A stretch of DNA of 64,000 nucleotides, from contig NZ_NKYF01000022.1 of the NCBI RefSeq assembly GCF_002262885.1, forward strand, positions 62,001 through 126,000, given 5' to 3'. The notes below the pieces were generated by a model, which searched no databases, was not told the origin of the DNA, and saw only the letters and a list, made by a program, of their open reading frames with translations. The DNA comes from Pseudonocardia sp. MH-G8 (GTDB lineage: Bacteria; Actinomycetota; Actinomycetes; Mycobacteriales; Pseudonocardiaceae). A program made the position numbers and the translations under genes. The first letter of the stretch is position 1; each line of letters opens with the position of its first letter. Positions 27,780 through 37,623 of this stretch are shown here, piece by piece.

Positions 27780-29003
27780 ATGACAGCGACCGCCCCGGCC
27801 CCGACCGGTCACGAGCGCGGCACCCCGGCCTACCGGCGGCTCGGCGCGGCGATGTGGTGCGCAGGCCTGGCGACGTTCGTGCTGGTCTACTGCGTGCAAG
27901 CGCTGCTGCCCACGCTGGCGGCCGAGTTCGACGTCTCGTCGTCCGCGGCGAGCCTGGCGCTCTCGGCCACGACCGGCACGCTGGCGCTGGCGATCATCCC
28001 GATGTCGGCGGTGGCCGAGTCGTGGGGTCGCACCCGCGTGATGACGATCGCGCTGGGGGCGTCCGCGGTGCTGGGCGTGCTGGCGCCGCTCGCGCCCACG
28101 TTCGGCACGCTCATCGGCATCCGGGCGCTGCAGGGCGTCGCGCTGGCGGCGCTGCCCGCGCTCGCGATGGCGCACGTCACGCGGGAGGTCGCGCCGCGCT
28201 GGCTCGGCGGCGCCGTCGGGCTGCTCATCGCGGGCAACACGATCGGTGGCCTGTCCGGTCGTCTCGTGGCCGGTGCCGTGGCCGACATGGCGGGCTGGCG
28301 GGTCGCGCTCGCCGTCATCGGCGGGTTGTCGCTGCTGTGCACCGTGGCATTCCGGCTTCTGCTGCCGCCCGCGCTCGCCCCGCCCGCGGCCCGGGTGCGG
28401 CTGCGCGAGCTCGGGCGCCCGCTGCGCGCCCAGCTGCGCGACCCCGGCCTGCGCTGCCTGTTCGGCATCTCGTTCCTGCTGATGGGCGCGTTCGTCACGA
28501 TCTACAACTACCTGGGCTTCCGGCTCCTCGCGCCGCCGTTCGGCCTGCCCACCGCCGTGGTCGGGCTGGTGTTCCTCGGCTACCTCGCGGGCACGTGGGC
28601 CTCCACCGGGGCGGGCCGGCTCGGCGACCGCTGGGGCCGGCGCCACGTGCTCTGGGCCGCTGTCCTGCTCACCGTCGTCGGGGCCTGGATCACGGTGCCC
28701 GACGCCCTGCTCGCCGTCCTCGGCGGGCTGCTGGTCGTCACCATCGGGTTCTTCGCGGCGCACTCGCTCGCCAGCAGCTGGGTGGGCCGCCGGGCCTCGA
28801 TGCTGCCCGACGGGTCACCGGGCATCGCGGCCTCGATCTACCTGTTCGCCTACTACCTGGGCAGCAGCGTGGGCGGCGCCGCCGGCGGGATCGCCTACGA
28901 CGCGGCGGGCTGGCCCGCGGTGGTGGCCTACGTGACGACGCTACTGGCGTTCGCCCTGGCCCTCGCGCTGCTGCTCCGCCGAGTCCCGGCGCCCGCTCCG
29001 TAG
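27780..29003 (+). CDS. MFS exporter (YnfM-like)
   Basis: A 407-residue, 12-segment major facilitator. AAMWCAGLATFVLVYCVQALLPTLAAEFDVSSSAASLALS and the later AHSLASSWVGRRA...GIAASIYLFAYYLGSSVGGAAGG match the YnfM-type exporters usually found divergent from LysR genes. Loop 2-3 carries VAESWGRTRVM and the central loop is short and basic. The ATG at 27780 follows a 67-bp intergenic gap shared with the regulator. Its stop codon is the first base of a long hairpin. Substrate unknown. Confidence 0.87.
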   Translation: MTATAPAPTGHERGTPAYRRLGAAMWCAGLATFVLVYCVQALLPTLAAEFDVSSSAASLALSATTGTLALAIIPMSAVAESWGRTRVMTIALGASAVLGVLAPLAPTFGTLIGIRALQGVALAALPALAMAHVTREVAPRWLGGAVGLLIAGNTIGGLSGRLVAGAVADMAGWRVALAVIGGLSLLCTVAFRLLLPPALAPPAARVRLRELGRPLRAQLRDPGLRCLFGISFLLMGAFVTIYNYLGFRLLAPPFGLPTAVVGLVFLGYLAGTWASTGAGRLGDRWGRRHVLWAAVLLTVVGAWITVPDALLAVLGGLLVVTIGFFAAHSLASSWVGRRASMLPDGSPGIAASIYLFAYYLGSSVGGAAGGIAYDAAGWPAVVAYVTTLLAFALALALLLRRVPAPAP

Positions 29004-29060
29004 GTTCAGGAAAGCCACATTCATGTCCTGCAGGTTCATGAATGTGGCTTTCCTGAACCT
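29002..29060. terminator. Bidirectional hairpin, 24-bp perfect stem
   Basis: Arms 29002-29025 and 29037-29060 pair perfectly over 24 bp (AGGTTCAGGAAAGCCACATT and on) around an 11-nt loop. It begins inside the stop codon of the MFS gene and lies before the end of the opposing icmF gene. It has no long T tract. Confidence 0.78.
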
Positions 29061-29087
29061 CCTGGGCCCGGCGCGGGCCTTCTCGTC

Positions 29088-32000
29088 TCACATGTTGCGG
29101 CGGTACGCCCCGCCCACCTCGAAGAACGCCTCCGTCAGTTGGCCCAACGAGCAGACCCGCGCCGCGCGCATCAGCTCGTCGAAGACGTTGCCCTCGCCCG
29201 TCGCGACGTCCTGCAGCCGCCGGATCGCCGCCTGCGCGTCACCGGTGTGGCGGCGCTGGAAGTCGGCGAGCCGGTCGAGCTGGCTCTGCTTCTCCTCCTC
29301 GGTGGCGCGGGCGAGCTCGATCTCCTCGGGCGCGGCCGTGGACGTGTCGCGGACGAACGTGTTGACGCCGACGATCGGCAGCGACCCGTCGTGCTTGCGG
29401 TGCTCGTAGAGCATCGACTCGTCCTGGATCCGCCCGCGCTGGTAGCCGGTCTCCATCGCGCCCAGCACGCCGCCGCGCTCGGAGATCCGGTCGAACTCGG
29501 CGAGCACCGCCTCCTCGACGAGGTCGGTGAGCTCCTCGACGACGAACGAGCCCTGCAGCGGGTTCTCGTTCATCGACAGGCCCCACTCCTTGCCGATGAT
29601 CAGCTGGATCGCCATGGCCCGGCGCACGGACGCCTCGGTGGGTGTCGTGACGGCCTCGTCGAACGCGTTGGTGTGCAGGGAGTTCGCGTTGTCGTAGAGC
29701 GCGCACAGCGCCTGCAGCGTCGTCCTGATGTCGTTGAAGTCCATCTCCTGCGCGTGCAGCGAGCGGCCCGAGGTCTGCACGTGGTACTTCAGCTTCTGCG
29801 AGCGCTCGTTCGCGCCGTACTTCTCGCGCATCGCGACCGCCCAGATCCGCCGCGCGACCCGCCCGATCACGGAGTACTCGGCGTCCATGCCGTTGGAGAA
29901 GAAGAACGACAGGTTGGGCGCGAAGTCGTCGATGTCCATCCCGCGCGCCAGGTAGCTCTCCACGAAGGTGAACCCGTTGGCGAGGGTGAACGCGAGCTGG
30001 CTGATCGGGTTCGCCCCGGCCTCGGCGATGTGGTAGCCGGAGATCGAGACCGAGTAGAAGTTGCGCACCTGCTTCTCGATGAACCACTCCTGGATGTCGG
30101 CCATCATCCGCAAGGAGAACTCGGTGGAGAAGATGCAGGTGTTCTGGCCCTGGTCCTCCTTGAGGATGTCGGCCTGCACCGTGCCGCGCACGTTGTGCAG
30201 GGCGAACGCCGTGAGCTCCTCGAGTTCGGCCGCGTCGGGCTCGCGGCCCTCGTCGGAGCGGAACCTCGCGACCTGCTGGTCGATCGCCGTGTTCAGGTAG
30301 AACGCCAGGATCGTCGGTGCGGGCCCGTTGATCGTCATCGACACCGACGTGGTGGGCGAGGTCAGGTCGAACCCGGAGTAGAGCACCTCCATGTCGTCCA
30401 GCGTCGCGATGGAGACGCCCGACGTGCCGACCTTGCCGTAGACGTCGGGGCGGGTGTCGGGGTCGTGCCCGTAGAGCGTCACGGAGTCGAACGCCGTCGA
30501 CAGCCGCTTGGCCGGCGCGTGCTCGGACAGGAGCTTGAAGCGGCGGTTCGTGCGGAACGCGTCGCCCTCGCCGGCGAACATCCGGCCCGGGTCCTCGCCC
30601 TCGCGCTTGAACGCGAACACGCCTGCCGTGAACGGGAACTTGCCGGGCAGGTTCTCGGCGCGCAGGAACCGCAGCAGCTCGGCGTCCTCGGTGAACCGCG
30701 GCAGCGCCACGCGCGGCACCTTGTTGCCCGACAGCGTCTCGCGGGTGAGCTGCGTGCGCAGCTCCTTGTCGCGGACCTTCACCACCATCTCGTCACCCGA
30801 GTACGCCTCGACCACCTCGGGCCACTCGTCCAGCAGGGCCGCGGAGCCCGCCGGCAGCTCCCGCTCCGCGCGCGACATGGCCTCGTCCACGGCGTCGCCG
30901 ACGAGCTCGCGCGCCGTGCGCAGGTGCTGGCGCCGCCGCGCCGCGTCGACGTGGACGGCGGTGTCGGCGTGGTAGCCGCGCAGCGTCTCGGCGATCTCGG
31001 ACAGGTAGCGCACCCGCTGCGGCGGGATGACCGCCGCGTGCTCGGTGGAGGTCTTGCGCTCCGGGCGGCGCAGCCGGCCCTCGCCGACCGCCAGCCCGTT
31101 GTCGGCCAGCAGGTCGCGCACGTGGTGGTAGAGCGCCGTGACGCCGTCGTCGTTGAAGGTGGCCGCGCTGGTGCCGAAGACCGGCATGTCCTCCCAGGAC
31201 GCGCCGAACTCCTCGCGGTTGCGCACCAGCTGCCGACCGACGTCGCGGCGGGCGTCCTCGGCGCCGCGGCGCTCGAACTTGTTGATCGCCACGGCGTCGG
31301 CGAAGTCGAGCATGTCGATCTTCTCGAGCTGCGACGCGGCGCCGAACTCGGGCGTCATGACGTAGAGCGAGCGGTCGGCGAACGGCACGATCCCGGCGTC
31401 GCCCTGCCCGATGCCCGGCGTCTCGACGATCACGAGGTCGAACCCGGCGGCCTTGAGCACGCCGATGACGTCGCCCAGGTGCTGCGGCAGCCCGGTGTCG
31501 GCGTCGCGCGTGGCCATCGAGCGGAAGAAGACCTGGTCGCCCGACAGCGAGTTCATCCGGATCCGGTCGCCGAGCAGCGCCCCGCCACCGCGGCGGCGGG
31601 TCGGGTCGACGGCCAGCACGGCGATGCGGAGCTTGTCCTCCTGGTCGAGGCGGAAGCGTCGGACGAGTTCGTCGGTGAGGCTCGACTTGCCGGACCCGCC
31701 GGTGCCCGTGATGCCCAGCACCGGGACCGTCCGCTCCGGCGTGAGGTCGAGGCCCGCCGGCAACCGGCCCGCCTCGGCGAGGGTGAGCGTGCGGGCCAGG
31801 GTGGCCGGTTCGCCGGTGAGCAGGGCGTCGAACGAGGAGGGCGGCGTCGCGGCGAGGTCGACGTCGCACTCGCGGATCATCGTGTTGATCATCCCGGGCA
31901 GGCCGAGCTGCTGCCCGTCGTGCGGGGAGAAGATCCGGGAGACGCCGCGGGAGTGCAGCAGCTCGATCTCCCGCGGCACGATCACACCGCCGCCCCCGCC

Positions 32001-32288
32001 GTAGACCTTGATGTGCCCGGCGCCGCGCTCGCGCAGCAGCTCCACGAGGTAGGAGAAGTACTCGACGTGCCCGCCCTGGTAGGAGCTGATCGCGACGCCC
32101 TGCGCGTCCTCCTGGATCGCGGCGGCCACCACCTCGTCCACCGAGCGGTTGTGGCCCAGGTGTACGACCTCGGCCCCCTGGCGCTGCAGGATGCGCCGCA
32201 TGATGTTGATGGCCGCGTCGTGGCCGTCGAACAGGCTGGCGGCGGTCACGAAGCGCACCGGGTGCTCCGGTACGTGCAGCTCTGCCAT
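29088..32288 (-). CDS. icmF: Fused isobutyryl-CoA mutase
   Basis: A 1066-residue fusion. Residues 1-135 are the B12-binding domain with lower ligand His23 in [11 protein letters not shown] MeaB-type G-protein chaperone domain follows, with P-loop [12 protein letters not shown] (192-203), [16 protein letters not shown] and [15 protein letters not shown] linker leads to the large mutase TIM barrel ([61 protein letters not shown]). This order and length are those of IcmF, which interconverts isobutyryl-CoA and n-butyryl-CoA using adenosylcobalamin. GAGAGGAC precedes the ATG at 32288. Some IcmF proteins also act on isovaleryl- or pivalyl-CoA, and substrate range is not readable here. Confidence 0.95.
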   Translation of the reverse strand: MAELHVPEHPVRFVTAASLFDGHDAAINIMRRILQRQGAEVVHLGHNRSVDEVVAAAIQEDAQGVAISSYQGGHVEYFSYLVELLRERGAGHIKVYGGGGGVIVPREIELLHSRGVSRIFSPHDGQQLGLPGMINTMIRECDVDLAATPPSSFDALLTGEPATLARTLTLAEAGRLPAGLDLTPERTVPVLGITGTGGSGKSSLTDELVRRFRLDQEDKLRIAVLAVDPTRRRGGGALLGDRIRMNSLSGDQVFFRSMATRDADTGLPQHLGDVIGVLKAAGFDLVIVETPGIGQGDAGIVPFADRSLYVMTPEFGAASQLEKIDMLDFADAVAINKFERRGAEDARRDVGRQLVRNREEFGASWEDMPVFGTSAATFNDDGVTALYHHVRDLLADNGLAVGEGRLRRPERKTSTEHAAVIPPQRVRYLSEIAETLRGYHADTAVHVDAARRRQHLRTARELVGDAVDEAMSRAERELPAGSAALLDEWPEVVEAYSGDEMVVKVRDKELRTQLTRETLSGNKVPRVALPRFTEDAELLRFLRAENLPGKFPFTAGVFAFKREGEDPGRMFAGEGDAFRTNRRFKLLSEHAPAKRLSTAFDSVTLYGHDPDTRPDVYGKVGTSGVSIATLDDMEVLYSGFDLTSPTTSVSMTINGPAPTILAFYLNTAIDQQVARFRSDEGREPDAAELEELTAFALHNVRGTVQADILKEDQGQNTCIFSTEFSLRMMADIQEWFIEKQVRNFYSVSISGYHIAEAGANPISQLAFTLANGFTFVESYLARGMDIDDFAPNLSFFFSNGMDAEYSVIGRVARRIWAVAMREKYGANERSQKLKYHVQTSGRSLHAQEMDFNDIRTTLQALCALYDNANSLHTNAFDEAVTTPTEASVRRAMAIQLIIGKEWGLSMNENPLQGSFVVEELTDLVEEAVLAEFDRISERGGVLGAMETGYQRGRIQDESMLYEHRKHDGSLPIVGVNTFVRDTSTAAPEEIELARATEEEKQSQLDRLADFQRRHTGDAQAAIRRLQDVATGEGNVFDELMRAARVCSLGQLTEAFFEVGGAYRRNM

Positions 32289-32390
32289 GACGTCGTCCTC
32301 TCGCCCGGGTACCCAATTTAGTTTGGCTTCCGAGTATCGGACGTGCAAGTACAACGGCGCGTGACGCGTGCGACTGCACACGGAGCGTGA

Positions 32391-33038
32391 TCAGGACGGG
32401 AGCGCGGTGACGCGGGCCGCGGCGGCGTCGAGCAGCCCCAGCTCCGCGGGGGTCATCGTGGGGTCGGCCCCGCGCCGGGCGACGGCCCGCTCCAGCATCC
32501 GCAGCGGCCGCCCGCCCGCGGCCGGGAGGAACGCCGCGAGCATCGCCTCCGCCACGGTGGCGAACGCGTGCGCAGGATTGACGGCGACCTGGGCGAGGAT
32601 CACCGCGGAGAGCGCCACATCGAGGTCGGCCGGCCCGTCGGCCGCGTTGGTCCAGTCGATCAGCACCGGCCCGCGGTCGGTGAGCACGACGTTCTCGGGG
32701 TGCAGGTCGAGGTGCAGCACCCGCTCGTCCGGGTGCCCCGAGCGCGCGGGGAGCGCGTGCAGGCGGGTGTGCAGGTCGGCGAGCACGCGGCCCGCCTCGG
32801 CGGCGTCGTGCCCGTGCGCGGACACGGCCTCGCGCAGGATCGGCCCGTCCAGCCGCTCCATCACGAGGTCGGGGCCGGTCGCGCTGTGGACCGCGGGTGC
32901 GGGGAAGCCGAGGGCGTGGACGTACGCCATCGTCGCCGCTTCCCGGGTGACGTCCCCGCCGTCGCGGTAGCGCCGCAGCACCCGGCGTCCGTCGAGCGCG
33001 TAGACGTCGGCCGTCCGGCCGGACCCGAGGAGGTTCAG
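32391..33038 (-). CDS. APH-family phosphotransferase (small-molecule kinase-like)
   Basis: About 215 residues of an aminoglycoside-phosphotransferase/choline-kinase fold: LLGSGRTADVYALDGRRVLRRY (nucleotide loop), HLDLHPENVVL (catalytic loop with HxDxxxxN) and LIDWTNAADGPADLDVA (metal-binding Asp). The real start is uncertain. No ATG or GTG lies near the expected N-terminus; CTG at 33036-33038 overlaps the stop of the upstream membrane protein as CTGA and would give a coupled start. The open frame continues upstream but is low-complexity. Substrate unknown. Confidence 0.75.
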   Translation of the reverse strand: MNLLGSGRTADVYALDGRRVLRRYRDGGDVTREAATMAYVHALGFPAPAVHSATGPDLVMERLDGPILREAVSAHGHDAAEAGRVLADLHTRLHALPARSGHPDERVLHLDLHPENVVLTDRGPVLIDWTNAADGPADLDVALSAVILAQVAVNPAHAFATVAEAMLAAFLPAAGGRPLRMLERAVARRGADPTMTPAELGLLDAAAARVTALPS

Positions 33039-33310
33039 GCGGCGCGTCCGACCGGGGGCATCTCCACCGTGGGCATCTCCACCGTCGGGTGGTCGTCGAA
33101 CGCCCTGGGAGGACCGGGACGGGGGCGGCGCAGCCTGCGCGTCACCACGGGGAGGACGAATCCGAGTGTCACGAGCATCACGCCGGAGGCCGCGATGCCC
33201 ACTGCCGCGGCGTCCGGAGCGACCATGACCAGCACGAATGCCACCCCGGGCCACCACAGGAGGGCGCGGACCGGGGCCGGGACGGACCATTCCCGTTTGT
33301 CAGGCGCCAT
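33035..33310 (-). CDS. Small two-segment membrane protein
   Basis: A 91-residue protein with two hydrophobic stretches (ALLWWPGVAFVLVMV and AAAVGIAASGVMLVTLGFVLPVV), a basic RRLRRPRPG segment and a C-terminal tail with a tandem TVEMP repeat encoded by a direct DNA repeat. ATG at 33308-33310. It is co-transcribed with the phosphotransferase downstream, whose likely CTG start overlaps its stop. No family recognised. Confidence 0.6.
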   Translation of the reverse strand: MAPDKREWSVPAPVRALLWWPGVAFVLVMVAPDAAAVGIAASGVMLVTLGFVLPVVTRRLRRPRPGPPRAFDDHPTVEMPTVEMPPVGRAA

Positions 33311-33383
33311 ATGCGTTTTCTACCCGGTCCGATCTACGGCCATGCGGCCACCCCCGATCACCCGAAGGGGCTAGCGTCACGCT

Positions 33384-34136
33384 ATGGACGTCTTCGACGC
33401 GCTCGTCGAGCAGAACCACCAGCTGGGTGAGGTCCTGCGGGCGGCGGATCCCGCGACCCCCGTCCCGACCTGCCCCGGATGGACCCTGCGGAAGCTCCTC
33501 ACCCACGTGGGGCGCGAGGACCGGTGGGCGGCGATGATCGTCCGGGAGCGGGCGGACGCCCGGGTCGACGTGCGGTCGGTTCCCGACGGGAAGCCGCCTG
33601 CGGAGATCGACGCTGCTGTGACGTGGCTCACCGATGGCGCGGCGCTGCTGCTCGAGACGGTCGCCACCACCGGGCCCGACGTCCCCGTCTGGACGTTCAC
33701 CGGTCCGAAGCCCGCGTCCTGGTGGGTGCGGCGGCGGCTGCACGAGGCGGTGGTGCACCGGGCCGACGCCGCGATCGCGCTGGACGAGCCCTACGAGGTC
33801 GACGCCGCGCTTGCCGCTGACGGCCTGTCGGAGTGGCTGGACCTGCTGGCCGCCCGCTCGACGCCGGACGGCGGCGCCGCGCTCCCCGACGGCGCCACGG
33901 TGCACCTGCACACCACCGACGACGGGCTCGGCGCGGCCGGTGAGTGGCTGGTGCGCGGCGAGGCCGGCCGCGTCGTCTGGGAGCACGGGCACGGGAAGGG
34001 GGCTGCGGCGGTGCGGGGGAGTGCTGCGGCGCTCCTGCAGGCGGTGCTGCGGCGCATCCCGGCCGACGACCCGCGCATCGAGGTGCTCGGCGACGACGGT
34101 GTGTGGCGCACGTGGCTGGAACGCACGCCCTTCTGA
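33384..34136 (+). CDS. Mycothiol-dependent maleylpyruvate-isomerase family protein
   Basis: A 250-residue protein of the DinB-like MDMPI family: the N-terminal four-helix bundle starts MDVFDALVEQNHQLGEVLRAADPATPVPTCPGWTLRKLLTHVGRED, and the C-terminal SCP2-like domain has HLHTTDDG and a tail of alternating hydrophobics. The first domain binds metal and mycothiol in characterised relatives, which catalyse thiol-dependent isomerisation or transfer. It is monocistronic. The presence of this family supports an actinobacterial host. The exact reaction is unknown. Confidence 0.85.
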   Translation: MDVFDALVEQNHQLGEVLRAADPATPVPTCPGWTLRKLLTHVGREDRWAAMIVRERADARVDVRSVPDGKPPAEIDAAVTWLTDGAALLLETVATTGPDVPVWTFTGPKPASWWVRRRLHEAVVHRADAAIALDEPYEVDAALAADGLSEWLDLLAARSTPDGGAALPDGATVHLHTTDDGLGAAGEWLVRGEAGRVVWEHGHGKGAAAVRGSAAALLQAVLRRIPADDPRIEVLGDDGVWRTWLERTPF

Positions 34137-34273
34137 TCCCGCGGTGTGCCCGACGGCGGTGATCCGCGGCCGGCCCGTCCGCGAGACGTGCGTGAGCGCG
34201 GCCGCGAGGGCTCTGACGTGCGACTCGCACCCTGCACCGTGATCAGAGCCGGTGGGCGCAGGTGGTCGACGCG

Positions 34274-34795
34274 CTACCGGAGGTCGTCGCTCACCAGGTC
34301 CATCAGCAGGCAGTCGTGCCACGCGCCGTCGGTCGACCGTTCGTAGCGGCGCAGGATGCCGACCGGCTCGAACCCGGCGCGGGTGCAGCTGCGGATCGCC
34401 CGCTCGTTGTGCGCCGCCGGGTCGATGGTGACGCGGTGGTGGCCGCGGGCGGTGAACAGGTACCGGGCCATCGCCCGCAGCGCGTCGCAGCCCAGGCCCT
34501 GCCCCTGGGCGTCGGGGTGCAGCGCGAGGTCGAGCGCGGCGTGGCGGTGGTCGGGGTCGGTCTCCTCGCGGTAGATGATCAGCCCGACGACCTCGCCGGC
34601 CAGCTCGATGGCGTAGCCGTGCGGGCCGAGCAGCTCGCGGCGCACGCGTTCGAGGTCGTAGCCGCCCCACCAGGGCGCGATCTGGGGGTGGCGCAGGACC
34701 TCGAGGAACTCCGGCACGTGGGCCGATGTGGTGGGCCGCAGCACGACGGTCTGGCCCGCGATCGCGAACGGTGGCTCGATGGTGGTGGCAGTCAT
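34274..34795 (-). CDS. GNAT-family N-acetyltransferase
   Basis: A 173-residue GNAT protein of the RimJ/aminoglycoside-6'-acetyltransferase-like type: TVVLRPTTSAHVPEFLEVLRHPQIAPWW at the N-terminus, the acetyl-CoA loop LDLALHPDAQGQGLGCDALRAM and the C-terminal AHNERAIRSCTRAGFEPVGILRRYE. It transfers an acetyl group to an amine. ATG 34793-34795 is chosen because GAGGG lies 9 nt upstream; two more in-frame ATGs precede it. It follows the PhoD gene with a 30-nt gap and may share its transcript. Confidence 0.85.
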   Translation of the reverse strand: MTATTIEPPFAIAGQTVVLRPTTSAHVPEFLEVLRHPQIAPWWGGYDLERVRRELLGPHGYAIELAGEVVGLIIYREETDPDHRHAALDLALHPDAQGQGLGCDALRAMARYLFTARGHHRVTIDPAAHNERAIRSCTRAGFEPVGILRRYERSTDGAWHDCLLMDLVSDDLR

Positions 34796-34824
34796 GGCCG
34801 TCATCCCTCGTGTCATCCCGAGTG

Positions 34825-36438
34825 TTATCCGGTGAGATCGAGTCGGGCCCGCTCCACGAGCGCCGCCGACGAGCGCGGCTGCTCGAACACCACCTCGGCA
34901 CGCCGGCCCGTGACGTCGAGGGTGGCGATGGTGTTGCCGAACACCGGGCCCTTCAGCCGCTCCCAGGACAGCGGCTTGGGCGGGGCCCCCACGCGCAGCG
35001 ACCACCGTTCGGCGAGCCGGCGGGCGATGCGCGACCAGCCCAGCCGGAAGCCGGGCTGGACGAACCAGTGGATCCGGTTGTGCACGGGGGAGCAGGTGAG
35101 CTGGTGCACCTTGGCCGGTGGGTCGCCGGGCAGGTCGGCCCGGGCCACGTAGCTGTGGTGCACGTCGCCGGAGAGCACGCTGACGGTGGCGACCCCGCTC
35201 TCGGCGGCCCGCCCGATCATCGCGGTGAGGCGGTCGAACGACGCGCGGAACGCCGCCCAGTGCTCCAGGTCAGCGGCCTGCCGGAGGCTCTCCCCGAGCC
35301 GGCCGCGCCAGCCGGGCCGCGCCGCGGCGATCTCGTTGACCGTCTCGAGGTCTCCGATGGCGTGCGGCAGCAGCCACGGGATCGAGGTGCCGATCAGGAG
35401 GTGGTCGACGGGGCCGGGCGCGGTGGCCTGCTCCTCGATCCAGGAGAACTCCGAATCGCCCAGCATGAGGTGCCGGCCGTCCTCGAGGATGCGCCCGTTC
35501 CGCGAGTCGATCATGATGAGGCGGCTGGTGCCGAGGTCCCAGCGGTAGCTGAACCGCACGCCCTTCGCGCCGTCGGTCTCGGCGTCGGCGCGGTCGGCGA
35601 GCTCGACGAGCAGCGGCCAGGTGTCCCCGTCGTGGTCGAGGATCTTGCGGTAGTCGGCGTCGGAGGCCAGGTGCTCGGGCGCCAGGTTCCCGATGTGCTG
35701 GTACACCCAGTACGAGGCGAGCGCCGAGCGGATCCGCTCGCGCCACCACGGCGTGCTCTGCATCTCGTGCCGCCACGCGGCGGAGGTGTTCCAGTCGTCG
35801 CGCACGTCGTGGTCGTCGAAGATCATCGCGGTGGGCACCGTGGACATCAGCCAGCGGATCTCCGGATCGCTCCAGGAATCGCAGTACAGCCCGACGTACT
35901 CGTCGAAGCCGACGATCTCGTCGTCCGGCCAGTCCGGGTGCCGGTCGCCCCGACCGGCGATCCGGCGGCGGTTCCGCGGCGTGAGCTCGTCGGCGTACAC
36001 TTGGTCGCCGAGCAGCAGCAGGGCGTCGGGCCACTCGTCGTGCGGCAGGGTGGCCATGCGCGCCGCGTACGCGTCGAGCGCGTCGATCCCGAGCTGCGCC
36101 GTCAGCTTCGGGTCGGCCACCTTCGAGTAGCGGCAGGAGCCGAAGATGATCCGCTGCCGCTCTTCGGGGGCCCGCCGGCGCGTGGAGATGACGCTGGGCG
36201 GGAACGGGTACGAGGGCGGCGGCCAGACCCGCTCGCCGTCGATCTCCACCTCGTAGGGCACCCGGCTGCCCGGCTCCAGACCGGTGACCGGGACGAGCGC
36301 GTAGTGGTGCCCGGCCACCTCGAACGTGCGCGCGCTGCACCCGAGCACCGAGACGGTGGCCGCGTGCGCGGTCTGGACCCAGACCGAGGCGGTCGTCTCG
36401 CCGACGTGGCGCAGGACCGGGCCGAGAGCGAGGGACAC
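34825..36438 (-). CDS. PhoD-like metallophosphatase, cytoplasmic form
   Basis: A 537-residue alkaline-phosphatase-D-like protein. The short N-terminal beta domain (MSLALGPVLRHVGETTASVWVQT) leads into the metallophosphatase core: GSCRYS, LLLLGDQVYADE, IFDDHDVRDDWN, LSGDVHHSYVA. These carry the metal-binding Asp, His and Asn residues. No twin-arginine or Sec signal is present, unlike secreted PhoD, so it probably acts inside the cell on a phosphodiester or phosphoester. The start is a GTG at 36436-36438. The GNAT gene follows closely on the same strand. Confidence 0.88.
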   Translation of the reverse strand: MSLALGPVLRHVGETTASVWVQTAHAATVSVLGCSARTFEVAGHHYALVPVTGLEPGSRVPYEVEIDGERVWPPPSYPFPPSVISTRRRAPEERQRIIFGSCRYSKVADPKLTAQLGIDALDAYAARMATLPHDEWPDALLLLGDQVYADELTPRNRRRIAGRGDRHPDWPDDEIVGFDEYVGLYCDSWSDPEIRWLMSTVPTAMIFDDHDVRDDWNTSAAWRHEMQSTPWWRERIRSALASYWVYQHIGNLAPEHLASDADYRKILDHDGDTWPLLVELADRADAETDGAKGVRFSYRWDLGTSRLIMIDSRNGRILEDGRHLMLGDSEFSWIEEQATAPGPVDHLLIGTSIPWLLPHAIGDLETVNEIAAARPGWRGRLGESLRQAADLEHWAAFRASFDRLTAMIGRAAESGVATVSVLSGDVHHSYVARADLPGDPPAKVHQLTCSPVHNRIHWFVQPGFRLGWSRIARRLAERWSLRVGAPPKPLSWERLKGPVFGNTIATLDVTGRRAEVVFEQPRSSAALVERARLDLTG

Positions 36439-36501
36439 CTCACCACCCTAGTGAGTGATGGCGCCGCGCGAGTGGCCCCGGCGGATCGGGGAGGGGCGAT
36501 C

Positions 36502-36591
36502 GCGACACACGTGCGCCGACCGCCCGACTCGCGAGCAAATCGGGAGCTCGCCCCGCACCTGCGCGAGTCGGGGTCCCGGGGGACGTGTCGC
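36502..36591. repeat. Nested intergenic palindrome
   Basis: The outer arms GCGACACACGT (36502-36512) and ACGTGTCGC (36583-36591), and the inner arms CCCGACTCGCG (36523-36533) and CGCGAGTCGGG (36562-36572), are inverted repeats. The 90-bp structure fills the gap between the ROK gene end and the PhoD gene start. It could act as a terminator for upstream transcription or be a mobile palindromic repeat. Confidence 0.6.
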
Positions 36592-36608
36592 TCGCCGAGG
36601 CGCCGGTG

Positions 36609-37553
36609 TCAGGCGTGGTCGAGGGCGAGGAGGGCCGCGCCGATCTTGCCGGCGTCGCCGCCGAACGTCGCCGGGACCACCGGCGGGATGCCGCGCGCGG
36701 TCGGTGCGTAGGCGTACTCCCGGGCGGCGACGCGGGCGGGCGCGAGCAGCAGCTCGCCGGTCTCCACGAGCCCTCCGCCGACGACCACGGCGTCGACCTC
36801 GAAGATGTTGGCCAGCGAGGCGATGCCGACCCCGAGCCAGCGCCCGAGCCGCGCGAAGACGGCCTTCGCCGTCTCGTCGCCCTGCTGCACCGCCGTGACG
36901 ACCGTGTGCCCGCTGACCTCACCGTCCTGGGCGCCGAGCCGGGCGATCAGCCCGTCCGGGTCGTCGTCGGCCGCTTCGCGACCCATGCGCGTCAGCGCGG
37001 TGCCCGACGCGTAGGCCTCGAAGCAGCCGTGGTTGCCGCAGCCGCAGCGCGGGCCGTCCGGGTTGAGGATGATGTGGCCCAGCTCGGAGGCGAGCCCGGT
37101 GGGGCCGCGGTAGATGTTGCCGTCCATCACGAGCCCGCCGCCGATCCCGGTGCCCACGGTGATCAGCACCATGTTCGGGTAGGGCTCGCCGAGGCGGGCT
37201 TCGGCCAGGGCGGCCACGTTGGCGTCGTTGTCAACCGTGACGGGCAGCTCGGTGACCTTCTCCAGCTGCTCGCGCACCGGCCAGTCCCGGTAGGAGTTGT
37301 TCGGCGCCCACAGCATCTTGCCGCCCGGCCACTCGACGATGCCTGCGGCGCCCACCCCGATCGTGACGACGTCGTGCTCGGCACGCAGCCGCTCGATCAT
37401 GGACACCAGCACCGCGGTGACCGGTTCCGCGTCGGAATCCTCCGGTGTCGGCTCGACGAGCTCGGCCACCACGGTGCCGCGCTCGTCGACCACGGCGCCC
37501 GCGATCTTGGTGCCGCCGATGTCGAGCCCGATGGCCAGCCTGGTGGTCGTCAC
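36609..37553 (-). CDS. ROK-family glucokinase
   Basis: A 314-residue sugar kinase. The phosphate-binding strand is IGLDIGGTKIAGAVVDERG, the catalytic region VDNDANVAALAEARLG, GTGIGGGLVMDGNIYRGPTGLASELGHI is the ROK signature, and CGCGNHGCFEAYASG is the zinc-binding motif of actinobacterial glucokinases. It phosphorylates glucose with ATP or polyphosphate to glucose 6-phosphate. The start is a GTG at 37551-37553, which gives the normal N-terminus. No HTH is present, so it is a kinase rather than a ROK repressor. It is divergent from the DoxX-like gene. Confidence 0.9.
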   Translation of the reverse strand: MTTTRLAIGLDIGGTKIAGAVVDERGTVVAELVEPTPEDSDAEPVTAVLVSMIERLRAEHDVVTIGVGAAGIVEWPGGKMLWAPNNSYRDWPVREQLEKVTELPVTVDNDANVAALAEARLGEPYPNMVLITVGTGIGGGLVMDGNIYRGPTGLASELGHIILNPDGPRCGCGNHGCFEAYASGTALTRMGREAADDDPDGLIARLGAQDGEVSGHTVVTAVQQGDETAKAVFARLGRWLGVGIASLANIFEVDAVVVGGGLVETGELLLAPARVAAREYAYAPTARGIPPVVPATFGGDAGKIGAALLALDHA

Positions 37554-37623
37554 ACAGGCATGATGGCACCCCCGATTGATCGATACAGCGTTTGGTCGGC
37601 CGCGAGGTGGGAATGCGCACGAC

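Noticed and set aside
29139-32321. A 1060-codon plus-strand open frame
   Set aside because: It is the antisense shadow of icmF, which shows all expected catalytic and nucleotide-binding motifs on the minus strand.
33035-33290. Longer N-terminus for the APH-type protein
   Set aside because: The upstream part of the open frame is Arg/Gly/Pro-rich and overlaps a membrane-protein gene with a better start.
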